This document shows, piece after piece, positions 1 through 10,689 of a stretch of DNA of 64,000 nucleotides. A model generated the notes under the pieces. It saw nothing but the letters and a program-made list of their open reading frames with translations, did not search any database and was not told where the DNA came from. A program made the position numbers and the translations under genes. Origin of the DNA: Halichondria panicea (Eukaryota > Porifera > Demospongiae > Suberitida > Halichondriidae); contig NC_087382.1 of the NCBI RefSeq assembly GCF_963675165.1, positions 6,000,315-6,064,314 of the forward strand. Reading direction: 5' to 3'. The stretch's first letter is position 1. The number at the start of each line of letters is the position of its first letter.

Positions 1-1166
1 TTCATAATTATAGTCACTACTGAATACCCTATACTTAAAGGTACAATGAGCATTTTGTTCAGAACCAGTGCGTCCAATACATTCTCTGGATTTGAAGCCA
101 CTGTCATCTGCTTTAGACGTGAAGATGCTGATCAACCAGGTAAAAACCTACTATCGTTAAATCTATATATAGCCTTTAATTGAACAGGGTCACAGCTAGT
201 GAGTTAATGCACCCCAAAGTTGATAGCATGTGTTTCAAATCAAGCTATCTCTTTACTTTGCACGGTCTGTCCAAGGTCGACCGCTATAATTCCTTATAGG
301 TCACTGCATGGCTGTTTCAATTTGCCTTTCTCACAGGTTGCACTCGACCGAGGCAACATGACAGTGAAATGACCACTCTCAGCTCGAGGCGCGAAAAGAG
401 GAACCTTGATGAATTTGTGAGTTATATATAATTGAATGCATAACTATACTATCAACAAGTATCGAGTTTATTACAATACTAATTTCCACAGGGAATCATG
501 CCTAATCCGGAAGAGATGGTTGTTATTGGCAACCTTACAAAAGCAAAGTACGCTCTGGTAACTGAAGACAGCAGTACTCGACTGGGTGAAGAGGAACTGA
601 ACCCTGCATGTTCTGATCTACTGGCGGACATCAACGTGCAATCCATCCCTGGGGTAACCCCAATTCCAAACTGTGTGCAGAGGCAAAAGAGACAGGAAAA
701 AATCGTGCTAATCAGTGACAGTACGTTATTTTTGAGGCTATAGTTTTACCGCACTATCTATGTCAGATGCATGACCACTAATCCTCTGCATGTTACTATA
801 ACAAATTGATGTCTTAGTCTGGTACTGTTTTGACTCTTCTTGCTTCCTTGCAGTGGTTGAGGACAGCGCTATACTGAGTGCTATCGAGAATGAGAATGCT
901 TGCAATCCTGTTCTTAGGAGTTTAGCAGAAGCTACTATTGCCTTAGTAGATAGGTAAGAATAGTTATGTCCTATTATGCAATAATTATGTGAGCTAACAT
1001 TTATTTTGCAGAGAGAATCCTCAACGTCTTACTGAACTGAGGAAAAGGATTGCTGCCAACTGTACGTATAAGAATACCAATGTAGATATGAGAACGTCTT
1101 TTATGCATGAAATGCTCCATGTATTATTTTAATACTATAGATCTTTAACTTTCAGCTTCCCCATGA
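1..1166 (+). CDS. CUB-domain secreted-type protein, 3' part (copy 1)
   Basis: Six exons can be joined in frame: up to 139, 337-416, 492-720, 854-953, 1012-1061 and 1156-1166, all with GT-AG borders and a TGA stop. The first exon, open to the window edge, reads like the last strands of a CUB domain (residues SILFRTSAS, then SGFEATVICF). CUB domains are extracellular binding modules. After it come a basic RREKR stretch that could be a furin-type site, then about 140 residues with no family I recognise, containing a second basic KRQEK site and a few cysteines. The 5' part lies outside the window. A decayed copy sits about 8 kb downstream, so the locus has been duplicated. Joining is seen in the sequence; the CUB assignment is family knowledge; secretion is inferred. 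Confidence 0.6.
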
Positions 1167-1418
1167 AGTGGCCCAGCCAAAATTTCATGATACTCAAACA
1201 GAAGAAACTTATCAGTGTGTGCATAATTATTGGTAAAAACTTTAATCTTGTGTACTTCTCATCATTGATTTGTGCAAATTCCAATTTTGAGTGTATGAAA
1301 AGTGCTAACACAAACAGATATACAGTCTGATTATGGGAGCTTACAATGTAAAAATGATGATATAATTATTACAGTAGAAGAATACGAAAGAATTGAGATT
1401 TAAAAAAAAAGTGTGCCA

Positions 1419-1565
1419 AGTTATTTACATGGCTATTATGAGTGCCACAAGCTGTTTATTGGCCTGGTAGTAGAATCTGGTCAAGGCCTTTAGGCCCGAG
1501 ATCATTATCTACTACAAGGGCCAATAAACTGCTTGTGGAACGAATTGCCATGTATTAAATAACTA
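1419..1565. mobile_element. short inverted-repeat element (MITE-like)
   Basis: The left arm (AGTTATTTACATGGC, then CACAAGCTGTTTATTGGCC) is matched in reverse complement by the right arm, ending GCCATGTATTAAATAACT. The whole is an imperfect palindrome of about 147 bp with a short loop and no coding capacity. No clear target duplication is visible. Confidence 0.5.
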
Positions 1566-1566
1566 A

Positions 1567-4500
1567 TTTGTTGCCTTGAAAACCAACTTCTGCATATAGA
1601 AACCAGCATAGAAACTACTTGCGGCATAGATACGAGAAATAAAAATAATTTGGTAGTTTTGTTCGATCTGTTTTTGGTGGCTGGATTTACAATTGTCAGT
1701 GCATTGGAGAGTGGGCTCTGGTCTCAAAAAGGTCAATTTTCCCCAGAGCAACATGCCATATAATTATTAGCCCTACATTATGCCATAATTATACTGGCAC
1801 TGCTATTCCGAGGTCAAAAGGCAACAATTATAATTATGTGCCAGTATCCAGATATTGGCATAGTGGTTGATACTAGTTAGTGAGGTTGATTTTACCTAAA
1901 GCCCACCCACCAACCCGAAACCTGAAAACATAGTAACAATTGGCTATAGTATAGATCTAGTGCCGTTTCATATAATAATACTCACATGCGCATGTGGCAC
2001 TATATTCTATTGTACATGTCATTTATCGAGTATGTGTGCAACTCTATAGTACGTGAACAGACTCATTACTCATTTGGTACTGTACACACTTGACTTTATA
2101 CTTTAAATTACTTTTCCTTTGTTCTATATAGGAACTCATTTCATTTTTGATTAGCATAACATGTTTTTAGCTGCAGCCTTTTGAACCTGATTTGTGCTTA
2201 TGATCTTCGAATTGACTGTGAAAATTGACATTCTCTTTCCTATCCAATCTCCGGTCCCTCACATTAAATTTTTACATTAAATTTTTTTGGTGTCAGCGGT
2301 AGGATTCACATTCGTCGGTTGAGCCAATCAAGGGAACGATGCATGATTTCTTTGAACTGTGAATGGCCTCCCAAGGAGGAATACTTTGAACGCCTGCATG
2401 TACTGCTAGTCGAATATAGCCAGATACTCTTCTTCCACAGTGGAATAGCGCTCCTAGAAGTTTGCGGCTGTCGTAGGCAACAGGATGCTCTGATCAGTCA
2501 TCATTCAGACAGCTGGCTGAGAAAACGGCACGATCAGATGCATAAGTTTGCACAATAAATGGACAGTAAAAGTCATGGTTCTGAAGTATAGGAGACGAGC
2601 ATGCACAGCAACCTTTAGAGACTCTGAAATACGCCTAAGCATTCAGGTGTCTAATTAATTATTGTTAGGGGCGTTCTTTCGAGTGAGGAGATCGATCAGG
2701 GGTGCTGCGATAGTGGCGAAAATTGGTCCTTGTAGCCTGAGAAAAGCTGTAACTTGTTTTTTCATCTTTGGTTCCTCTGTAGTTTAGACTATTCTGCATG
2801 GTGATACTCTTCCTCCTCGGACAACATGACCCAGGTATAATTATATATATATACACTGCATGCACAGTTGGTCACTCCAACTGGCACTTCTTCAGTTTGA
2901 TAGTCAGACCAGCTGAGCGGAGTTTTTCCCCCAAATATGCTTGATGTGTTCCTCTTAAGTTGTGCTATGGATGGTGAGATCATCAGAATAAGCTGCGGCA
3001 AATGCTGGTACATCCCACAATATAGGTGATCTATGGAGGCTACTTTTTATTCTACTTAATCTATGACCTGATAGTGCATGCATGTAGATCTACAGCTTTG
3101 CAGTTGTATTCGAGGCATAATTATTTACAAGAAAGGCTATCTCGAATCCCTTCGAATTAGGGGAACAAGTGTTATCAATTTAATTATATAGGTGTACCAT
3201 ATAGCAGGTAATTTTTTAATGATATATATGGGTGCATATCCATCCTCCTCTTAGGTGTGGTATATCCTATATACGTATATTTTTATAAAGCAATTAAATG
3301 TATACAATTAAGTGTATACAATATGATTTAAGGATAGTTATAATTATAGGGAAAAAATGGCCACACGAACTGTCTATAGAGGCTATCCTACCATGCAGGA
3401 GAGAAAATTAAGTCACAAATGCCAGATTAGTGTATAACTACTTTGAGAGATTGTTAAATTATTATTAAGTTATTTTGATTTGTGAAAATGTTCAAACAAA
3501 GAGACAATAAATTAATGGGAACTACGATTCAACGAAGTACCGGTATTATAATAATAAGACAAGCAACACACAGACTGACATGCAGTGGTATGAAATATTG
3601 ACATTTGTGAGTTCTTTTAATGTTGCATGACATAATGACAGTATAGATCTGTAGCACTGTAAACTGTAACACTTGAGGAGGGGGTGGGCTTGTCTGTGGT
3701 CCTCTGTGGTGAGGGGGGCCAGGACATCCAGGGCAGGCTCTCTCAACTGGTCAGACCTTGCCTTGTGGCTGGTCTGATGATGGGAGGAGTGATGTAACGA
3801 TCAGAGCTAGCCAGCTTCTTCCCTCACACCATCGGTATAATTATTATGAATCATCATTATGTGTGTTTTCCACCTGATTTTGTTGTGCAATTGGTATTTC
3901 TACAAATTTATACGTCTCTCAGTAAATACATTTTGCTGCCTGCAAAACAGGAGCTTTCTTCAACACATACTTATAACAGTGTTTTGAAAACAATCCATCC
4001 AGCAGTTATAGACCCAGCTGGTAGTATAGGGGGAGGATTGTCATATATATAGCGGATACTAAATTATGAGCGATCAAAGAAAATAGGAGCACGCTCCCAC
4101 CCAGAATACCGAGTGAATGGAGCATGGTACATATCTATAGCCAATGTATAGAATTAATCATTCATGAGCTTCCACACCATGTATACATACTCAATTTTGT
4201 CAACATTGCATTTGAAGGCTTCTTTTGCTGATTATATTATTATGCTTGCAAAAGGGACCAACCATGAGCTTGTTTTTTATACCAATATACTGCACAATAT
4301 TCTTACTATTTGACACACTGACTGTTTTCATTTCATGAACCTCGACTTGGAAGTTGAGACATGAATATGGACACTCTTACGGCAAGTTCTTATTACAGTT
4401 TGTGATGTTTACTCTATAATAGCCATTATTATGCTGTTGAGTAACCTGTTTTCAGCTATTTGCACGCATAATTGTATAGGAACCCAACTCTCTAGATCTA

Positions 4501-4688
4501 CATGTGCATGCTGATACTTCAATCCTATTCTAAAATCGTCATCCATAGCTATACAGTTCAATATAGTTCCAACTGTTATAAGGAGCTTGAATATATGCAT
4601 ATATATAAGATAAGTTGACCTATATAAGACATTTAGAGATAAACTCTGTACTCCAAAAGATTCGCCAAGAGGAGCAACAACAGCCAAA
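1567..4688. other. intergenic, no supported gene
   Basis: I see no gene here. A 79-codon open frame at 2319-2558 has no splice context or recognisable motif. The segment around 3796-4010 (TTCTTCCCTC..., then TTTCTTCAA...ACTTATAACAG) recurs at about 10015-10200, downstream of the second CUB-gene copy. It therefore probably belongs to the same duplication, and copy 1 then carries about 2.6 kb of extra DNA between its stop codon and this segment. Confidence 0.4.
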
Positions 4689-6100
4689 ATGTCAACATCA
4701 CCACTATTTCTTACATGCTTGCTCATATTATTTGGAGCAGAGCTCTGTTTTTCAAAGGAGCTCACAAGCAATCGTTTGGAGGATCGATTCACAAGGCAAA
4801 CAGATCGAAATCAGTGTTCCGCTTTTCGATCGATATTGTGCTCTACTGCTGGACTAACACAAATGATTGTCGATGCAAATAGCCAATGTGGACAGTACAG
4901 AGAAGCTTACAGAGCATATGTTGGCTGTACTAAACAAGAAAATGGAGAATTTTGTGCTCGAGATTAGCTTAGCACAGCTATTTCATCAGCACTGAGAGTA
5001 TGTCAGAGTAGTTTACCATTGAGCTCGAGCTGCTCAGAAATATGCCAAGGAGCAATTAAAATCTTACAGGATTTGGTTGCTGTGTAAATTCAATCTACAA
5101 TATCAGCACAGGAATTTTTAATGTCAATCCCGAAGAGTTTGCAACAGAATTACGATATACACAGCTATTTCAGAACAATCTCTGGGCTCGATGCGGTGTG
5201 GATGACCTGGGAATTTGTAGAAATGATGTTGAGATTCAAATATACGTGAAAGCGATCAACCATGTCCTGGAGATAGAACCGAAATTGGAATTCAAATGTA
5301 TATTGCAATCGGAACAACCTGCTACCAGCAGTAAATGCACTCCGTAATGAAAGCGAGGAAAATTCATGTTACAATTTTGTACTCGACGAGTTTCGGCGGT
5401 CATGTGAGCAAAAAACTAATGGTGCATTCTGTATTTCAGAGTCACTGCAGAGTAATTCACAAGCTGAGATAAGAAGACAATGTGATAGTCTAAGAAATAA
5501 TGACCTTAGCACAAATTGCTTTTGTACATCAAGTTGTCGTGATGCTATCCAGAGCTTTAGAAATGAGTTTGAATGCTGTGTGGATGCTGTGAATCGATCA
5601 ATGATAAACCCTTTTCTCACTGACAGTCAGCTTTGGGAGTGTTGTGGTGTTGAAACTGTGGACACGAGATGTATGGACACACTCACCTCAGGGTCTCCAG
5701 CTGAAGGTGTACAGCCGGCTATTGTATATAGTTGTTTTGTTTATAGCTTATATTCTTTGCACTAATGTAAATCAATGGTTTTGAGTATTTGTATATATTA
5801 TGCTTTGGTTGAACTTCTGATTTAACTTCTGATTTAGCTGCACACTAACAATTAAGCTAGTTACGTAATAACGATGAGGGATAAGATGTCAGTCCTTAAG
5901 TATACGTATAATTACATTGGCATCAACTAGCAACACACTTGTATTTGGTTAGCTATACACTAAAGTCTACTTGTGTTGAGAATCATACCCTTTGCGTCAT
6001 AGCTCACTCAATTTAATACCATTGAATCCCTTATCAAAAAGCGCATCTACCTACTATAATATACCTGTCCTCGTAAAGATTAACCACATACTATACATTC
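4620..6100 (+). repeat. segmental duplication, copy A (partner 29530-31270)
   Basis: The 5' leader (AAACTCTGTA, GCCAAGAGGAGCAACAACA), the coding region and the 3' flank (GATGAGGGATAAGATG, then ATCAAAAAGCGCATCTA) are shared in the same order with 29530-31270. Copy A lacks the foldback insertion found in copy B, so it preserves the empty site at 5997-6001 (TCATA). Confidence 0.8.
4689..5765 (+). pseudogene. broken copy of the two-repeat cysteine-rich secreted protein
   Basis: The sequence follows the intact gene at 29606-30676 from its ATG and signal peptide to its C-terminal hydrophobic tail. It is interrupted by a stop right after residues EFCARD (4965-4967). A one-base deletion lies near 5065, in the segment matching VENLAEFGCC, and further small indels lie around 5240-5310. 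The last quarter is again open in the original frame (5580-5765), including FECCVDAVN and WECCGVETVDTRC. No single frame encodes a full protein. The flanks also match the intact locus, so this is a segmental duplication and not a processed copy. Confidence 0.85.
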
Positions 6101-6500
6101 CAATGACATCACATAATGATGACCTGCAAGAAAGATCATGTATAGAAATTAATGATGCTCATAACTTTATTCATGACATCTATATAGCACCCGTAATAAC
6201 TACAACCATGCAGTTGCATTGCATGTTGGTTTATCCCCACATGGTGTTTTCTAGCTACGTACCATGTCGTACTAGAATGTGTAATGTGCATGGTAATCAT
6301 GCTAGGAAATCTCCACTCTGTCACAGTCCTCGCCATTGACATGTCTGCACGAAAAGAAAAATGCTATAATGCTACAGTGGAACCTCAGAATAACAGACAA
6401 GTTAGTGCAGGAGGTTTTGTTCGCTATTCAGAGGTGTCCTTTAGGGAGGTTATATACCATAATTATAAAGTCATATTATCCTAAATGTGTTTAGTAAGGG

Positions 6501-6676
6501 TACCGTATATACAGCGGGATATTTTCGTATGGTGGTTCGTATATTTAAGAGCATCATACGAAAATGAAATTATTCTACCATAATATTCAACGTCACTATC
6601 CGAGCTGTACGAAAATTAAATGGGCGGTTCGTACGAAAATTTGCACCAATGAAAATTACCCGCTATAATTATGGTA
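6501..6676. mobile_element. TACCGTATA-family MITE, copy 1
   Basis: The left end TACCGTATATACAGCGGG and the right end CCCGCTATAATTATGGTA form terminal inverted repeats. The interior carries repeated CGTACGAAAAT-type words. There is no open frame. Relatives lie at 20977-21365, 22251-22424, 40454-40663 and 43391-43587. Confidence 0.6.
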
Positions 6677-7280
6677 TCAGGAGTTCATGAAGAGGAGTAT
6701 TCAACTCCCAAGCACATTCCATTCTACATCTAGGACTGAACACTTGTACTACTACAAGTTTGCAGAACAGTTGTCATACTCAGAGTAGCAGTAAGGGCGT
6801 GGTGACTCTCGAGTGTGTTGTGGTTTTGTGGTCTGTTCACCCTAGATCTTATTTACTCACAATTCATGACAGCAACTTTAAAAAGAGTATCCTTCTATGA
6901 ACTGCATGCTTGAGCTATAATTATATACTACCTTTAAATTAATCTTCTGAATATGGTGTATAGCTACCCATAAGAAAAGTACTGAAGAGAAGTTAAATGA
7001 TTTCTGAATCAACGCTGCGTGTGCAGTCAATTTGAATTTGAACTGCTCTCTTCAGTGCTGCTCCTGCTAACATGACCACAACACTGAACACTTGAACATG
7101 AGAGTCACCACCTACTGCTATATACTCTGAGTAGTATGACAACTGTTTTGCAAACCACTGTACACTCCTACTGTCCCTCTTCCATAACTTCACAAAATTC
7201 TTGCGGTCGACCTTGGGCAGAATTTCCTTGTAGGTCATTGCATGGATTAACATAAATTCTTCAATTTGCGTTTCTCACAG

Positions 7281-7339
7281 GTTGCACTCGACCGAGGACT
7301 CTCAGCTCGAGGCGTGGAAAGAGGAACCTTGATGAATTT
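7281..7339 (+). pseudogene. isolated exon relic of the second CUB-gene copy
   Basis: After a TTTCTCACAG acceptor, this block repeats exon 2 of the gene at 1-1166 (GCTRPR..., LSSRRGKRNLDEF) and ends in a GTGAGT donor. It lacks 21 bp present in copy 1. About 70 bp of upstream intron also match. The next matching exon lies 2 kb downstream at 9308, far beyond the 75-bp intron of copy 1, so other DNA has been inserted between them. Confidence 0.55.
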
Positions 7340-7916
7340 GTGAGTTATAATTTTATAGAATTATGTGCATCATAATACATGTACAAGATATAACATTTGC
7401 TGCTCTATATTAATGGCTATATATATAATTTTATAACTGTTTGTTCGGCTGAAGCATTTAATACAACCATGCATGCATGCACAACATTAATTTTGCATGC
7501 AGGTGTGTGCTCGGCTCCTCAATCTAATACTGATAATTTCCGAGCCTGCATGTCACGTATGTGTTTCGTAAATTGAGAATTCATTTAATGACAGACAAAC
7601 TCTTCGCGATCACAATATATAATTGCTAATGTTGGGAAAGCATCCGTAGTTCGTGTGTATATATTGTTTTTGGGTGCCTCTCGAGAAAGGGCGTGGCAGC
7701 ATTTGCAAAGATGTGGTGTACTACTTATCCTCTCAACAATTTATTGCTACAATTCAGGTTGCTATAGTGGGGGATATATGTAAGGGAATTTCCTCCTAAA
7801 GACCCTACCTAATTAGGTAACTAAAGTACGTATAATTATAGCCTGGATAATAGGTGGTAGGTTAAATACACACGGAACTTGTACACTAGCTGTTAGAGGA
7901 AATCTGAAACACTTAC

Positions 7917-8853
7917 CTACCACGAGGTCATTCGCTTTCTGTTCCTGTTCTTTGATATCATCCTTAGCTGCTTCATTCTCATATCACTGCTCCCAATCAA
8001 CTCTACCTGTACGGTCAGATGGAGAATCAGAGTACTTTCTGACACACACTCAAAACACTACCAGGAACTAATTATACATTGTAACACTGCATGCAATACA
8101 CTTCTCGCTTCTAAGCCCGCTATACTCACCTGTTGAGCTGGTTGGGAGGGTGGCTGCTTCGAGTTTACTTTCAGCTTATTTGGAGGGACGTGCAAGAACC
8201 GACGGTCATGATGGTACATGCTTTTTCTTTTGTATCAGGCCGATTGGTATGATGCTATACATACATGTACGTATTTGACTCATGTCTTGTAGGTGCATGT
8301 AGGGTATAATGCAGATTTGTAACTTCCTTACTCTGGGTTTCCACTCGTACTCGTACTTGGCAGTCGAGGTCAAAGTTTAAGAAAACGCACATGATACGCA
8401 ATAATACGCAATAATACCCCCCCCCCACAATAATAATGATACACATGATCAGACAGAATAAGCTAAAAAGTAGCTCTACTGACTTAGTAGGAAATACATA
8501 CTTGTATAAGTGTAGTGTATAAGCTGTTTGTGTGCTTACGCCCAGTGCAAGAAAGGGAGCACCACTGAAAAAGTGGATACATGTACGTACCCAATGGTGT
8601 CCAATTGACGGGCTAGATGTACATAGAATAATGTTACAGAGGCATTTGCAACTATCTTCGACTGCCCATAACAAAATGTATTCAAAACAGGCTGGCATTC
8701 TTTTAAAATAAAGCACGTACGTTTGCCCAGCTGTCCGGTAAGAGCTGATGCTGGCGATGGGTCCCAGTGGCCATCAAACTGGAGAGAGATGCCAGGCTTG
8801 CTCCCGTGTCTCTGGCCCCGTGCACACTCCTCACTGTCTACAATGAACTCAGT
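7917..8853 (-). pseudogene. exon-like blocks of an unrecognised minus-strand gene
   Basis: Three blocks look exonic on the minus strand. The first (8853-8721) follows a good acceptor (TTTTCTTCTGGTTCACAG), encodes TEFIVDSEECARGQRHG and more, and ends at a GTACGT donor. The second (about 8240-8132) encodes HHDRRFLHVPPNKLKVNSKQ and ends CAACAG before GTGAGT. The third (about 8017-7921) encodes VDWEQ, then an in-frame TGA, then YENEAAKDDIKEQEQKANDL and a donor. The best protein-like frame of the third block contains that stop, and the first two blocks do not join in phase. I do not recognise the family. It may be a decayed gene, or a real one whose exons I have misplaced. Confidence 0.3.
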
Positions 8854-9307
8854 CTGTGAACCAGAAGAAAACACCGATAATTTCTCAGCATTTAGAGAGA
8901 TTTTAGGGAGGTAGATACGTAACTACTGAAGCCTCTCAAAAAAGAGAGGTGACAGAGGTTGTTTAGACATTACATGTCAGCATTGCACAAAGTTTGAGTG
9001 GTCTACATAACGGACACCTTCGGGGAACAACGTTTTGGCTTTGTACGTGCATGTATATATACGCTCAATAGGTACTTTTTTTACCCATTACATGTCCTGT
9101 ATGCCCAATAGTAACTCAATCTCTTATTTACACCCCAATAGGTGCTAAGTCAGGTACGTACACATGTAGTAAAGCTGACCTGAACTTTCCGAAGGAGTCA
9201 ACCACTTTTTTCTGTGTAACGAAAGTACTGAATCGCGAACAGTTCATTATATTAAATGCATATACTATCGGCACGTATCGAGTTTATTACAATATACATT
9301 TCCACAG

Positions 9308-9898
9308 GGAATCATGCCTAATTCAGAAGAGATGGCTGTTATTGGCAACCTCAGAAGAGATGGTTGTTATTGGCAACCTCACAAAAGCAAAGTACGCTCT
9401 GGTGACTGAAGACAGCAGTACTCAACTGGGTGAAGAGGAGCTGAACCCTGTGTGTTCCAATCTACTGGCGGACTTCAACGTGCAGCCCGTCCCTGGGGTA
9501 ACCCCAATTCCAAACTGTGTGCAGAGGCAAAAGAGACAGACAAAAATCGTACTAATCAGTGACAGTACGTTATTTTGGAGACTAATTTTCCCCGCTATCT
9601 ATAATGACCACTAAATAAATTATCCTCTGCATGCAAATTGATGTCTTAGTCTGGCACTATTTTGACTTTTCTTGCTTCCATGCAGTGCTGAAGGATAGCG
9701 CTATACTAACTGCTATTGAGAATGAGAATGCATGCAATCCTGTTCTTAGGACTTTAGCAGAAGCTACTATCACCATAGTGGATATAGGTATGAATAGTTC
9801 CATCTATTATACAATAATTATGTGAGCAAACATTAATTCCTTTTGCAGAGAGAATCCTCAACATCTTACTCAACTGAGGAAAAGGATTGCTGACAACT
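9308..9898 (+). pseudogene. second copy of the CUB-domain gene, frameshifted
   Basis: Exons equivalent to 3, 4 and 5 of the gene at 1-1166 are present at 9308-9564, 9686-9787 and 9849-9898, with splice sites still recognisable. A 28-bp tandem duplication (9323-9350 and 9351-9378) shifts the frame early in the first of these. Two extra bases at the end of the second (GATATAG instead of GATAG) shift it again. The final short exon with the stop codon is not found. The CUB exon is also absent nearby, so I read this as a non-functional copy. Confidence 0.75.
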
Positions 9899-10689
9899 GT
9901 ACGTACATACATTAAGAATACCAATGTAGATACAGGGAACGTCTTTTATACATGCATGAAATGCTCCATGTAATACCCATTAATCCATGGTCAAACAGAA
10001 GAACTTGATCAGGGTCAGTTTCTTCCCTCATACCATCATTGTACGGATCATCTCTACGTGCGTTTCCCAGGTTTCTTCTTGTTCTTTTGCATAATTTTTC
10101 CGCTTAAGAGCTTGTGGAATTATTTTTCTCAGTCTGAGTGCACTTCGCTGTCTCAGCAGCACAAGAACTTTCTTCAAATGTACTTATAACAGCGATAGCA
10201 AATTATCACCACAAACAAAATAAAAGCCATTGCCATAGAAATATTAGATAGTATGTATTGGTTCCCACTAGTGTTTTCGTCACATTGCAACCATTGAGCA
10301 GTTACAGCGTATACAGCCTCGAGGCATAGTAACAGTGTTGGCACTCCATTTTAACTTTTTCCAACCAACCTGAAATCCTCTGTAGCTAGTTAAAACTTAT
10401 CTGACTGGTATGGTACAGTATTATAATTTAACAAAAGCAGCATGAATAGACTTTAAAGAGTGCCAAATGTCCAGTAGCTATAATTACATAGTCAGTGTCA
10501 GTCAGATAGGTTAGTCCTGATGCAATGCCTCTTGCACGGTTTTGGGTAGCTTGGTATACTTGCTACCAGCATTTCTATGCAGCTTCTTTGGTAGGTTAGA
10601 CATAACAACTTTCTTAGAGCAAATCCACTCCTTCACCTAATCGTGCATGTGTGCATGCAGGAGACAAGTGTATACAGTCAATAATGGTG
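9899..10689. other. intergenic, no supported gene
   Basis: Nothing here reads as a gene. It contains the duplicated segment (about 10015-10200) shared with 3796-4010. Confidence 0.4.

Noticed and set aside
2319..2558. 79-codon plus-strand open frame
   Set aside because: No recognised motif, neighbours or splice sites; its length is within chance.
4409..4792. 127-codon minus-strand open frame
   Set aside because: It overlaps the leader of the cysteine-rich pseudogene in antisense and has no domain or splice signal.
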